From assembly GCA_964019135.1 (NCBI GenBank), contig OZ025250.1, positions 46,841,174-46,905,173 of the forward strand: 64,000 bases of DNA, read 5' to 3'. The notes below the pieces were generated by a model that made no database searches, was not told the origin of the DNA, and saw nothing but the letters and a program-made list of their open reading frames with translations. Position 1 is the stretch's first letter; each line of letters starts with the position of its first letter. This DNA comes from Arenicola marina (Eukaryota > Annelida > Polychaeta > Arenicolidae). Of this stretch, positions 21,829-33,204 are shown in pieces. Made by a program: the position numbers and the translations under genes.

Positions 21829-24387
21829 ATGTTCAGCCGAATGAACACCGGACGTTCTGGGTCGCCCGCCGCCGGGAAACATGGTGAGAAAGAAGCGATG
21901 TCACAATATATAGTGCTTCGTAAAGCGAGACAAATATAGTCCACAGCCGTGTGGGCGGCTCCGTTTTCCTTTACTCGTCCTCAGGGCTGCGGTATTCCGC
22001 TGGGAACTCAAGAGCCCCGCCTCCGGTATCAACATCTTCAATAACCCGATAGAACTGCAGAATAACTGCGGTTTAACATATGGCATACAGTAGGAGGCAA
22101 TATCGGGCCGGAAACTCATGTTTGCTCATAGCGTACATCGATAAAACCTATTTTTACCCGTCAGGCGATGGCGGTGCTCGAGCCAGAGACTTGCAAGAAA
22201 ACTCCAGAGGGCCTCCGATTGACGCGGAGAGGAAGCTCAAAGCTGCGGACAACCGTCGAACCAGGGACGTGCGGGCAAAGGCCAAGCAAGTTCTTCAAGC
22301 TGCGGACCAACCTTGGGTAACCATGGCTCATTATCACTATGGCATGTTTATATATGGATAGTATGACTGCATACCCCTTATTTAATGCACGTAGAAAAAC
22401 CCTTATGACCTAACTGTAAAGCAGTAAACGTTGCGTAGGAAAACAGTTGGTCCGCAGACCCTAGACAGATAGTTCCAGACCGCTAGTCTGGCCACAACTA
22501 TACGCAATAATTCCTCCCACACAACAGGTCAGCCTTCACGCCCGCTCGCACTTCACAGAACGTCCGCCCGCACTTCACGGTACGTCCGCCCACACTGTAC
22601 CTCCGTTCACACTATGCGCCCGCCCACACTGTACGTCCGCCCACACTGTACGTCTGCACACACTTTACGTCCGCCCACACTATATGTCCGCCCACTCTGT
22701 ACATCCGCCCGCACGCTCCGTCCGTCCACACTGTATGTCTGCCCACACTGTACGTCCGCCCCCACTGTACGTCCGCCCACACTGTACGTCCTCCTGCACT
22801 GTACGTCCGCCCACACTTCACGCCCCTTTCCCTATCCCCTCCCCAGTTTCCTGGCGACCTTCACCTTCTGTCTTGCCGACCTGCTCGTATCCCGCACTGT
22901 TTCTCTCCCTTTCCCGCCCTGCGCCCCCTCCCACCCCCTGCTTGTTCCCGCAATGTTTATCACTTTTTACTCCTCCCTGTCTCACCTACTGTTCCTCACA
23001 CTGTTTTCCGCATTGTTTCGCTCCCTATTTCCTGAACTATTACCCTCCGTGTTTCCCTGCCTCTCTTCCCCTCCCTGTTTCCAACGTTCTTGACTTTTTC
23101 TGCTTCCGATCTGTTCCCTTTCCAGCTTACCACTAGGTCGATATTAGACTACCATTTTGTTAGCTCTTCTTCCCTCTCTATTTCCCTCCCGGTTTTCCTC
23201 TCTCTTTACTCTTTCCGGTCCCGCCATATGCCGCTCGCACTTAGGTATCATTTATAACATGTATGACATATTAATAGTTTTTGTTTACATAATTTCCAGA
23301 TGACAGCCATTGAATTTAAACTATTAAGATAAACACCCTTTGTCTTCACAGACTGCAGTCCGCCGTCAGTCGATGTTTATTTCAGTCTCCAAGTCGCCAG
23401 GAAACTCTTCAGACATCGGTGGAAATGTACAACACCAAAGGCGGCACGGGCGGCTTTGACCTTGACATCTGGGTTACACCCCCCCCCCCCCCACGTCAGT
23501 TATATGTTTGGTTGTCACTGAGATGTTTGCCTTTGCAGGATACGGCGGCGTATGGCGGTCTGCGGGTGACGGGAGTGGTGGGGGAGGAGGCCGGACCCGG
23601 GCGGCTGCAGGACCCGAGGGGTGTGGCCGCCCACGGTGACTTGGTGTGGGTGACGGACAGGGTCTGGGTCAGGGGCAGGGGCGGGGGCAGGGTGGTTGTC
23701 TTCCAGCGGACAGCAGAAGGCGGCCACACAGCCCACCGCTACGTGGCGGAGTCCTCCGTCCACTCCCCAAGCTTTATTACCGCTACAGACAGGGAATCTT
23801 GGATCACCCAGGAAAATGGCCAGCTCCAGGGAGTCCGGCTCCAGGATGGACACGTCGTCCTGACGCGCACACTGCCGACCATTGGAAGCCTGACAGATCC
23901 AGAGGGACTGGCCTACAGGGAGTCGAGCCGGACTCTCTATGTCTGCTGTGTGGACGGGGTCCACGTGGTGGATGTGGCGAGGGGCGGAGTGGTGGCCACC
24001 CTCAACACGCCGCCAGAGGCGCAGGAGGCGGGGCGGCGGTCGTGGTTTGTGTCCGTCCTCCAGGACACCATCCTGGTACTGTACACCTCGCTCCTGGTGC
24101 TGTACACCGGGGACGGCGCTCCGGGCCGCGTCCTCCACTTCGCTGGACTCAGGACTCCCAGTGACGTCACCCACACCGGGGAACACTTTGTGGTGGGTGA
24201 CTGGAAGGATAACTCTCTGCACGTCGTGAGCCGGGAGGGGGAGGCGGTCACCAGGGTGGAGCTGGAAGGGGAGAAGGTCAGCAGGGCGGGACTGGGGGAG
24301 GTGACCCCCTGGTCTATATCATGGCCCCCCAACCACCACCTCCTCTACGTCACGGACTTCAACAAATTGCTGGTCGTGAGCCGCTGA
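21829..24387 (+). CDS. NHL-repeat beta-propeller protein, TRIM-NHL-like, four exons predicted
   Basis: Predicted exons are 21825-21883 (ATG at 21829), 22165-22316, 23352-23426 and 23539-24387 (stop TGA). Phases match at every junction (1, 0, 0), and each junction has GT and AG. The product is about 376 residues. Residues 20-70 are charged and helix-prone (ERKLKAADNRRTRDVRAKAK), possibly a short coiled coil. The last exon (282 residues) holds NHL-type blades: GPGRLQDPRGVAAHGDLVWV, LTDPEGLAYRESSRTLYV, LRTPSDVTHTGEHFVVGDW and TPWSISWPPNHHLLYVTD, each a 'P-x-G/S-hydrophobic ... hydrophobic-TD/GD' blade. NHL propellers bind RNA or protein and often end TRIM proteins. No RING or B-box is visible here, so function is open. 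The last exon is well supported; the third exon is the weakest. Confidence 0.65.
22557..22826. repeat. Minisatellite, about 16-17 bp unit, inside an intron of the NHL gene
   Basis: Repeats of ACTGTACGTCCGCCCAC with variants (TATGTCCGCCC, CTTCACG). About 16 copies lie between the second and third predicted exons. C/T-rich unique sequence follows to about 23220. Confidence 0.9.
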
Positions 24388-24612
24388 CGTCAACAACGCG
24401 CCATCAGCGTAAGTAACAGTGACGTCATTACGTCACTCACACTTTGTTAAAATGATTGACAAGTAAAACATACCACATACCCTCTCCCTTATCCACCTTC
24501 TTCCTGGTGATGGGGGTGTAGGGTAGGTGGGGGTGGTGCTATCACAGCTTTAGGTGATATTTGACATGTTGTTTACGTTTAGAAAGGTGTTACAGTAAAC
24601 ATCGCTGTGAGG

Positions 24613-24706
24613 GAGGGACAGGGTGCCCCGCCTACCAGGGACAGGGTGCCCCGCCCACCAGGGACAGGGTGCCCCGCCCATCAGGGACAGGTTGCCCCGC
24701 CCACCC
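24613..24706. repeat. Short tandem repeat, about 24-bp unit, 4 copies
   Basis: Copies of GGGACAGGGTGCCCCGCC plus CACCA or CATCA, 220 bp downstream of the NHL stop codon, probably in the 3' UTR or flank. Confidence 0.85.
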
Positions 24707-24709
24707 CCT

Positions 24710-25740
24710 CCCCCCATCCACCGCAGCCACACTAGGCCCTCCCTAACCTGCCTTACATCTTCCCGCCAATCTCTACTATTACCGGGGCCTTACAGGGTTC
24801 AGCCGGTTAAGCTGCCCTCATAGAGTCAACTGACGTTAGTTGAATTGTTTAGGGCTCAAAGTCTGTAATTTTAATTTTTAGCTGTGGTCGCCTGCTTCAC
24901 TCCCCACCTACCCCACTGCCCCTGCCCCTCCCCCTCCACTTTTCAGTGATTGAAATCCAGTTGATTCCCACGATGTTAACAGCTTTAGAATACACGGCTG
25001 TTATGCTCACTGACACTGTGTCTTTATATATATTTCTGGTCGTGCATGGTCCAACATTGAATACAATGGGGAGGAGAGTTATTTTGTCTGCGCCAGTGAC
25101 ATGTAACGTGTGGTGTAGTGCCTGACTTGTAATTATAATAAGAGTCTAAATAAGGTCTTCAGCACCGGGCTTAAAATGTCTTTATTGTTAGCATGTGAGA
25201 TTGTGATACTTGAAAAGACTAATAATTATAATAGATAGCTAGTCCATGACATAAAAATCAAATCAATATTCACTTTCCTTTAAATATTAACCGAAATGAT
25301 TGAACACATAGATCTATTCGGATCCGGTCCGTAGAACTGCGTTCTTCACACTGCTCACGTGTTACTCTTCCGCGCTTTCTTCCTATTCACATTTTCCTTT
25401 CTGTTTAATATGCCATGTTCCTGCGTTATTCCCTACACGTTTGGCGCTCTGTTTCCGCTCAGTTGTTGTTCTGCTTGCTGTTCTGTTTGCTGTTCTGCTG
25501 CTCATTCCTACCCCACCCCAACACATAGGACTTTGATTATTCACATTATAAGGATGGTATAAACGAACATCAGCAATATTGTAGATTAGCCCATAAGATA
25601 TACCAATTGATACAGTGATGGTGAGGGGAATAAGTTGACACAGACCCATAGAAGTTGATGATGTTTACCCCCCCCCCCCCCACCCCCCTCGCGCCCTTGC
25701 CTCACATCCCTGCATGAAGTCCAAGTGTTCCTCTCGCTTG
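24710..25740. other. Intergenic, no gene seen
   Basis: AT-rich in part, with a C-rich run at about 25668-25688. No conserved frame was recognised. Short frames (25359-25562 plus, 25383-25649 minus) overlap each other and lack motifs. Confidence 0.5.
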
Positions 25741-26003
25741 AATAGACAAGTCATACCCGCTTACAATAAATACAATATTGCTCAATCGGTTTCAATGGTT
25801 GCCACGTATATTCTACTAGCATAAATAAGAATTTTTTTATCCAAATACAATGAAGAATAAAAATGCTTTTTAATTTTTGGGTACAAATCATTCAGTAGGC
25901 GTATTTGCTGACAAGTATTAATCTTTGAAGAAAAAAAAGATGTGACGAATAGAAATTCAATGTACTTGTTACAGAGATACCACTACCAACCCCCACAATT
26001 AGA

Positions 26004-26055
<52 letters not shown>

Positions 26056-26280
26056 CCAATGTATAATACGTTTTACCTCACGACAAATGTAAATTTAATT
26101 TAATCTGTAAATTTAATTTAATCCTACGATCATATTTGACGCTTTTCTTAGACATACAAAATGACAGAAACTGTAATATTTGTCGTAATTGCACGCTTAC
26201 TGAGCTAATTTGTTTTACTGCTTGATATTTTTTCCGAATAGTTAATATATCAATGTGTAGTGGGCTTTATGCTATGGATT
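25740..26280. repeat. Dispersed repeat, copy 2 (related to 7690-8720)
   Basis: Shares ATCCAAATACAATGAAGAAT, CACTACCAACCCCCACAAT and the TTACTGAG...TTTACTG tract with copy 1, in the same order and orientation. Here the CCACTACCAACCCC motif occurs once instead of about 40 times, and an AT microsatellite follows it. Confidence 0.6.
26006..26053. repeat. (AT)n microsatellite
   Basis: An uninterrupted TA/AT dinucleotide run of about 48 bp. Confidence 0.98.
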
Positions 26281-26379
26281 GTAATGACAATATATTAATT
26301 TAGTTTTTTACGTCGTTTCAGCTGGACACATTGCCTACAGATCCTCACTGGAAGTTTGGATTAATGAATGAACACCCAC

Positions 26380-27130
26380 CATGATGCTGGTCATAACGGT
26401 TCCTTGCTATTGTGTAGAGTTTTAGCTCGAAATGATGATGATCACTAAAAATGGTCTGCCTCACCGAGAGCTCTTGCTATTGTTATGAGTTCACGCTCTG
26501 TTTATGCTAATGGTGTAGTAAGCCAGTGTCCTTATATCAAGGTTATGCTGATATAGCATATCGCGTTACTTTACTTGCTGGCAGTGATGCTGGACTTGAT
26601 CATGTCGTCGATGCATTAAAGATGCAATGTGTGCCAATCGAGCTTTTTAACGTGTCCAGTTATTAACATGCGATACAATGAATCGTGTGTAATTGTAAGC
26701 AAATGTCGTTTTCTGTTCAATATCTGTCTTCTTAATTAGGTATATATCCCGTTGATACATGCGAGATCACCTTAATTGTTGTCCCCGGGAGGTTGTCACA
26801 GGGAGGCGTCTTAAGTCTAACAATTAAATGATAGATAGAAGTATCTTTGGCCGATGCTGTATCTATGTAGTGTAGTAGACGTGGCAGCGCAGAGAAAAAG
26901 AACTTCTAGGAAAGGTATGTCCTGTGTGTACTCGGTTTTGCATTAAAAAATCAGCCCTTTCGGATACCTTACACTTTTTTCGGCTCGGCCCCGCCATTTT
27001 TGTCTGGATGAAGCAGCCTAGCTTTAGGTAGATAGGCAACCCTGATGTCTTTCCTGGAGGCATCGGATTGAAGTCCAAGCGTACTACACAGAATTCCATC
27101 ACCGGCCATGGTCATTAGACGGCATAGTAG
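26380..27130. repeat. Dispersed repeat family A/B/C, copy A
   Basis: Matches copy C at 28900-29575 along its length. Shared phrases include GTAGTAAGCCAGTGTC, CTTTTTAACGTGT, GTATCTTTGGCCGATGC, GTGTAGTAGACGTGGCAG and CATTAGACGGCATAGTAGGC. A minus-strand frame at 26863-27102 (79 codons) is matched by a 78-codon frame in copy C. Element class is unknown. Confidence 0.65.
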
Positions 27131-27214
27131 GCGGTATTTAGTAGATGATACGTCTAGATCAGGCTATATGTACATATCCGTGTGCATGTTATATCATGTC
27201 GCTAATGCATTGTA

Positions 27215-27840
27215 TCCTCACCACCTTGATGATGGTCATAAGGGTTCCTTGCTTTTGTAAAGTGTTAGCTCATCATGATGTGGATCACACAAATGTATCC
27301 CGTGCACTGAACATTCTTGCTGTTGTCGTGGCGATTGCCTAGTGGCAAGTTAGTGTAACTGGCGACATCAACGTTATATCAAAGTCGCCAATGTATTGTA
27401 TCCTCACCAACATTGATTTTGGTCATAACGGTTCCTTGCTGTTGTAAAGAGTTTGAGTCCATCAGGACGACTGAAGTTCACCCCCCGTTTATGCTAATGA
27501 TGTGGTAAGCCAGATTGCTTATGTCGAGGTTATGCTGATATAAATATATCGCGTCACTTTACTTGTTGACACTCTATATATGCACAATGATACTGGACCT
27601 TATCATAATATCGATACAATAAGGATGTAATACAATGTGTGCCAGTCGTGCTTTTTACCCTTTTCAGGCATTAACAGACAACATGCGATACAATAAACCA
27701 CGTTTAACCGAATCCACATTCTGGTATCTGTTCAACATTGGCGCGTTTCTGTCTTCCTAATTATGGATGCCATTGATACATGTGAGGTCATCTTTAAAGG
27801 TTGAACCCGGGAGGATTAGATAAGAAACGCGTTAGAAGAT
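27215..27840. repeat. Dispersed repeat family A/B/C, copy B (more diverged)
   Basis: Shares the start of the family (TGATGATGGTCATAAGGGTT; again at 27413 as TTTTGGTCATAACGGTTCC) and the middle (TTTATGCTAATGATGTGGTA, GTGTGCCAGTCGTGCTTTTT). It lacks the right-hand third with the minus-strand frame. The first 200 bp of the unit appear twice inside this copy. Confidence 0.55.
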
Positions 27841-28100
27841 AATAGCCAGACAACAAAGGCTATTACAGAAATATTATGCTAAGACATAAGTAAGAATCTT
27901 CGCCACCAACCCAGCACATAAACATAAAGTCATGTGAGGCAATGCAGACAACAGTTGGTGCCACGCCCAAGGGCGTAGCCAGGGACTTTAGCAAGTGGAC
28001 GCACCTGCTGTACATGAAATGAAAGCAAATACTCCCGAACAACAGGATTGCACGTACCGGCACAACCCAATGTGTACTCACATGCGTAAGTGCGTACGTC
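27841..28100. other. Spacer, no feature recognised
   Basis: Unique sequence between copy B and the minus-strand LINE end. A short minus-strand frame (27863-28081) has no recognisable motif. Confidence 0.4.
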
Positions 28101-28139
28101 TGTCTACGCCCCTGACGCCGAATGAACTTTAGCTTATAT

Positions 28140-28880
28140 TATTCTTCTGTGTTTACTCTTTTTTACTAAATCACCAAAAATGGGTAGACGAATGCCCAAT
28201 AAAAGCGTTTTCTCTGTTATTAATGTGTCAGCTGTGAAGCCAGTCGCTTTAGCCAGTACCCGCCCCAGTTCATTCCATATGGGATTAACAATTGGACAAT
28301 GGTAAAAAAGATGGACGAGAGATTCTGTTTCACATTTACAAAAAGAGCATCACAATTTGTCAGCCTACACATTCGGAGATACTTATTCGTGACACAAATT
28401 CTATGTAAAATCCTATACTGAAAGCTTCTCAGTCGTTCATTAACACACATTAACAGATAGCTGGTATAAAGCTCGCCATTCCTTCTCATCTATGGTTACT
28501 CCAAGAACTCTCGACCACTTTTCCTAATTTTTGCGATTTATAGGTAACAAAGTAATCAAACTCTTATAAACATCATTGCACACTCGCTTCGATCTATGCA
28601 GATAGTCTAAATAGGGATATACTAGAACGGTATCCTGACTACTTCTCTCTATAACGTCCCTCCTTCACTCTCTCAGAATGGCGTGCATCATGCTATAAAA
28701 ATCTGCAACGTTCATACTAACTATCATATTTTCTAATGAATTCTTCCCATCCGAGTGGCTCACCGTAAATATTGAAAAGATCCTTGACATATATAATACC
28801 CTTCTCGATAAACTTCTTTTTCCTCCTAGTGAGATTTCCGTTTGTCATAAAATAATAATTAATGTCATAATACACCCGAA
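28140..28880 (-). pseudogene. LINE 3' fragment (RT C-terminal zinc-finger-like domain), minus strand
   Basis: Read on the minus strand, about 28870-28740 gives MTNGNLTRRKKEFIEKGIIY then VKDLFNIYGEPLGWEEF, a C-terminal LINE motif. 28489-28220 gives FQYRILHRICVTNKYLRMCR followed by a decayed NWGGYWLKR, matching the 'RILHRI..TNKYL...C..C' zf-RVT region of CR1/L1-like elements. Stops and frameshifts in between make it a pseudogene. A piece of its 5' part is repeated at 29568-29665. Confidence 0.7.
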
Positions 28881-28899
28881 ACACACGCCGAAAGCTCTG

Positions 28900-29575
28900 G
28901 CTATAGTTAGTTATGAGTTCACGCTCTGTGTATGCTAATAATGTAGTAAGCCAGTGTCGTTATATCGGGGTATGCTGATATAACATATCGCGTCACGTTA
29001 CTTGTTGGCAGTGATGCTGGACCTTTATCATGTCATCGATGCATTAAGGATATAATGCAATATGTGCCAATCGAGCTTTTTAACGTGTTCGGTCACTAAC
29101 GTGCGATACAATAAATCTTGTTTAATTGTAACCAAATGCTGTTTTCTGTTTTAATATCTGCGCGCGTTTCTGTCTTCCTAATTAGGTATATATCCCATTG
29201 ATACATGCGATATCATCTTTAATTGTTGTCCCCGAGAGGTTGGCACAGGGAGGCGTCTTAAGTCTAAGAATGAAATGATAGATAGAAGTATCTTTGGCCG
29301 ATGCCGTATCTATGTAGTGTAGTAGACGTGGCAGTTCAGTGAAGGATAACACATAGGAAGGGTATATCCTGTCTGTACTCGGTTTTGTATTAGAAAAGTA
29401 GCCCTGTCGGATAATTTATACTTTTTTCGGCTCGACCCCGCTATTTTTCTCTGGATGAAGCAATCTGGCTTGATGTAGATGTCTTGTCTGGAGACATCGG
29501 ATTTGAAGTCCAATGGTACTATACATCCATCCCCAGCCCTGGCCATTAGACGGCATAGTAGGCGGTATCCTTGAC
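28900..29575. repeat. Dispersed repeat family A/B/C, copy C
   Basis: Aligns with 26460-27130 from TGAGTTCACGCTCTGT to GACGGCATAGTAGGCGGTAT. It is bracketed by two copies of the same LINE segment (28781-28873 and 29568-29663). Confidence 0.65.
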
Positions 29576-29663
29576 ATATATAATACCCTTCTCGATAAAC
29601 TCCTTTTTCCTCCTAGTCAGATTTCCGTTTGTCATAAAATAATAATTAATGTCATAATACACC
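29568..29663 (-). pseudogene. Second copy of the LINE C-terminal segment
   Basis: TCCTTGACATATATAATACC and the following 95 bp match 28781-28873 with few changes, in the same orientation and offset by 787 bp. The 34-bp array begins exactly where the match ends. Confidence 0.8.
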
Positions 29664-31575
29664 CCACACCCCACATCCCCAGACCAAGTCAAGCATAATT
29701 CACCCCACACCCCCAAGCTAAGCCCAGTATAATCCACCCCACACCCTCAATCCAAGTGCAGTATAATCCACTCCCCCCCCCAAGCCAAGTCCAGTATAAT
29801 CCACCCCACACACCCAAACCAAGTCAAGTATGATCCACCCCACTTCCCCAAGTCTAGTCCAGTAAAATCCACCCCACACCCCCAAGCCAAGTCCAGTAAA
29901 ATCCACCCCACACACCCAAGCCAAGTCAAGTGTACAGTCCACCCCACACCCCCAAACCAAGTCAAGTATAATCCACCCCACACCCCCAAGCCAAGTCCAG
30001 TATAATCCACCCCACACCCCCAAGCCAAGTCCAGTAAAATCCACCCCACACACCCAAGCCAAGTCAAGTATACAGTCCACCCCACACCCCCAAACCAAGT
30101 CAAGTATAATCCACCCCACACCCCCAAGCCAAGTCAAGTATAATCCATCCCACACCCCCCAAGCCAAGTCCAGTAAAATCCACCCCACACCCCCAAGCCA
30201 AGTCCAGTATAATCCACCCCACACCCCCAAGCCAAGTCCGGTATAATCCACCCCAAGCCAAGTCCAGTATAATCCACCCCATACCCCCAAGCCAAGTCCG
30301 GTATAATCCACCCCACACCCCCAAGCCAAGTCCAGTAAAATCCACCCCACTCCCCACACCCCAAGCCAAGTCCAATATAATCCACCCCTCACCCCAAGCC
30401 AAGTCCAGTATAATCCACCCCACACCCCCAAGCCAAGTCCAGTATAGTCCACCCCACACCCCCAAGCCAAGTCCAGTATAATCCACCCCACACCGCACAC
30501 CCCCAAGCCAAGTCCAGTATAATCCACCCCACACCCCACACCCCCAAGCCAAGTCCAGTATAGTCCACCCCACACCCCCAAGCCAAGTCCAGTATAATCC
30601 ACCCCACACCCCCAAGCCAAGTCCAGTAAAATCCACCCCACTCCCCACACCCCAAGCCAAGTCCAGTATAATCCACCCCACACCCCCAAGCCAAGTCCAG
30701 TAAAATCCACCCCACACCCCACACCCCCAAGCCAAGTCCAGTATAACCCACCCCACACCCACAAGCCAAGTCCAGTATAATCCACCCCACACCCCCAAGC
30801 CAAGTCCAGTAAAATCCACCCCACACCCCACACCCCCAAGCCAAGTCCAGTATAACCCACCCCACACCCACAAGCCAAGTCCAGTATAATCCACCCCACA
30901 CCCCCAAGCCAAGTCCAGTATAACCCACCCCACACCCACAAGCCAAGTCCAGTATAATCCACCCCACACCCCCAAGCCAAGTCCAGTAAAATCCACCCCA
31001 CACCCCACACCCCCAAGCCAAGTCCAGTATAACCCACCCCACACCCACAAGCCAATTCCAGTATAGTCCACCCCACACCCCACATCTCCAAGCCAAGTCC
31101 AGTATAATCCACCCCACACCCCCAAGCCAAGTCCAGTAAAATCCACCCCACACCCCACACCCCCAAGCCAAGTCCAGTATAACCCACCCCACACCCACAA
31201 GCCAATTCCAGTATAATCCACCCCACACCCCCAAGCCAAGTCCAGTAAAATCCACCCCACACCCCACACCCCCAAGCCAAGTCCAGTATAACCCACCCCA
31301 CACCCACAAGCCAATTCCAGTATAGTCCACCCCACACCCCACATCTCCAAGCCAAGTCCAGTATAACCCACCCCACACCCACAAGCCAAGTCCAGTATAA
31401 CCCACCCCACACCCACAAGCCAATTCCAGTATAGTCCACCCCACACCCCACATCTCCAAGCCAAGTCCAGTATAACCCACCCCACACCCACAAGCCAATT
31501 CCAGTATAGTCCACCCCACACCCCACATCTCCAAGCCAAGTCCAGTATAACCCACCCCACACCCACATCCATGGT
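29660..31575. repeat. Minisatellite, 34-bp unit with 46-bp variants
   Basis: The unit is AAGCCAAGTCCAGTATAATC plus CACCCCACACCCCC. Longer units carry an extra CACCCCACA block. Alternative types (AGTATAACCCACC with ACCCACAAGCC) dominate the right half in alternating higher-order blocks. Very long minus-strand frames (616 and 493 codons, Trp/Gly/Leu-rich) occur in several phases at once and are by-products. Confidence 0.95.
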
Positions 31576-32535
31576 TGGCATGGCTGCCTCTTCTATTTCC
31601 TTTCAAAAGAAAATTAGCTAGTCTGTATTAAGTGGTCTCCGCTAAATAATGGAGTGTGGAGGGTGGATGGGTGGGGGGGGGGGGATGACTTGGGCTTGGT
31701 TGGTTTGATTCGATCAGGACCAACCGTTGATTTCATATTGTATTCCACCCAGCAATGTCTGGTTCAGGGAGTTTAGCTAGTATTCACCATTCTGTCATAA
31801 TTTGGGTGCGGACATCGTTTCTTTCGTCACAACCTCTCCATATCGGTAATGACGGTACTAATAACTGTAATAATGACGGTAATAATTGCGGTAATAATGC
31901 CTGCAATAATTCCAACGTTTACTAGTTTATTAGTTTGAGACGTGTTTGCGAACACGCGCCCTGGCTTCTGATATTATATGGAAAACCACTTCCCAGTAAC
32001 TGTGTGTTCAGTTGCCAGCGCCCCCCCCCCCCGCCCACACAATAATTCTTCGTAAACTGGGAATAAGATATTAGCCGACCGTCGTGATCAATGTTTTTTT
32101 ATTAATCGTGAACTGATCATTTTCATGCTAAATAATTGGGAATCATGTATCCGCCCCTTACATTGTATGCGAGGTGTGCTCCGTTTAATTCATCGTGACC
32201 TCGGAATAAAGAAATTGTTTCTACCTGATCTAGGAAACGACCCCGCCCTACCTTGCCCCCCCCCCCTCCCCCCCACTGATTATGTGTTCCACGCCATTGA
32301 TGAAATAGGACATATTTTCCTTGTCTCGTTACATCAAATAGTTACCTTTCACATATTTAATATTTGAAGAAGGTCAAATTAATTACCATAATTCTTAAAT
32401 TACTCAAAGGTCAGATTAATTAATTGATGGCTAATTAATTAGAAGGTCAGGTTAAGTAACTAATTCGTAATGCATTCTAAGGTCCTGTGTCCTGTTAATG
32501 AAACTTTGTTTTGTTTTGCCCCAGTCGTCAATGTT
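31576..32535. other. Intergenic, no gene seen
   Basis: Contains a poly-G run (31672-31684) and C runs (32019-32030, 32255-32273). Repeated AATTAATTA-type words occur near 32370-32450. No coding evidence. Confidence 0.5.
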
Positions 32536-32539
32536 TACT

Positions 32540-32707
32540 GGTTCGCGCCCCGCTGTGGCCATGCCTGTAAGGTCGCAGGATAGATATCTCATGCCTTTCT
32601 TCGCAAAGAGTAAGGGGTTATCCCGGGGACATGGCTCCACACTCCTTTCCTTCTCCCATTGACGCAATATGACTAAAAGTGGTTAGAGCGTACTGAATAT
32701 ACAACCA
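32540..32707 (+). mobile_element. SINE, copy 2 (5' truncated)
   Basis: Shares GCTGTGGCCATG, GGTCGCAGGATA, CTTCGCAAAGAGTA, ACATGGCTCCACAC and CTTTCCTTCTCCCATTGACG with the SINE at 12582-12841. The tRNA-like head with box A is missing; only a box-B-like GGTTCGCGCCC at 32540 remains. Confidence 0.75.
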
Positions 32708-33204
32708 ACCGAGCATTGGCCCTGGTGACCCCTGATTCTGGTTAGGTGGTGGGGGGGGGGGGGGGGTGGACATGTCATAACAGGAGACACAGATCACAAG
32801 GAGCCCCCTCTACGAGGAGAATTCTATTCTGTGGAATCAGTGTTAATCACAATGTTATCTCGTCCTTCCGGGTGAATGTGCACCCCCCCCCCCCCTATCC
32901 CTCTCTCCCCTCTCCCCTCTCTCCCATACGCACACTCACCCCTTCCCCTGCCGAAAGCTCCTCCCCAATTGATCTGACCCACCTCTCTAATCTCCCACTG
33001 TATCGGTGTCACCAAGCTATCCAAATCGGTGAGCCCCTCCCCCCCCCCCCCAGCGACCGCCCACCATTTCCCCACCAGGTCTACCTAAGTCCCTCTCCCT
33101 CCCCGTCCTTACGCCCCCCCCCCCCCTAGCCAGCCTCCTCCCCCCCCCCGCCCCCGCTAAGCATGAACTTCAGCCAGGTCTGCACACACATAACAGTCCG
33201 GACA
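32708..33204. other. Homopolymer- and pyrimidine-rich spacer
   Basis: Contains a G run (32748-32766), several C runs of 9-13 (32881, 33040, 33115, 33142) and CT-rich sequence. No gene. Frames through it are proline/serine low complexity. Confidence 0.6.

Noticed and set aside
23646-24229. Alternative-frame and minus-strand frames over the NHL exon
   Set aside because: Shadows of the GC-rich propeller exon, which alone shows blade motifs.
26006-26053. AT-rich replication origin
   Set aside because: A simple AT microsatellite with no other origin feature.
29718-31606. Minus-strand frames of 405-616 codons rich in Trp, Gly and Leu
   Set aside because: By-product of the 34-bp array, open in several phases simultaneously.
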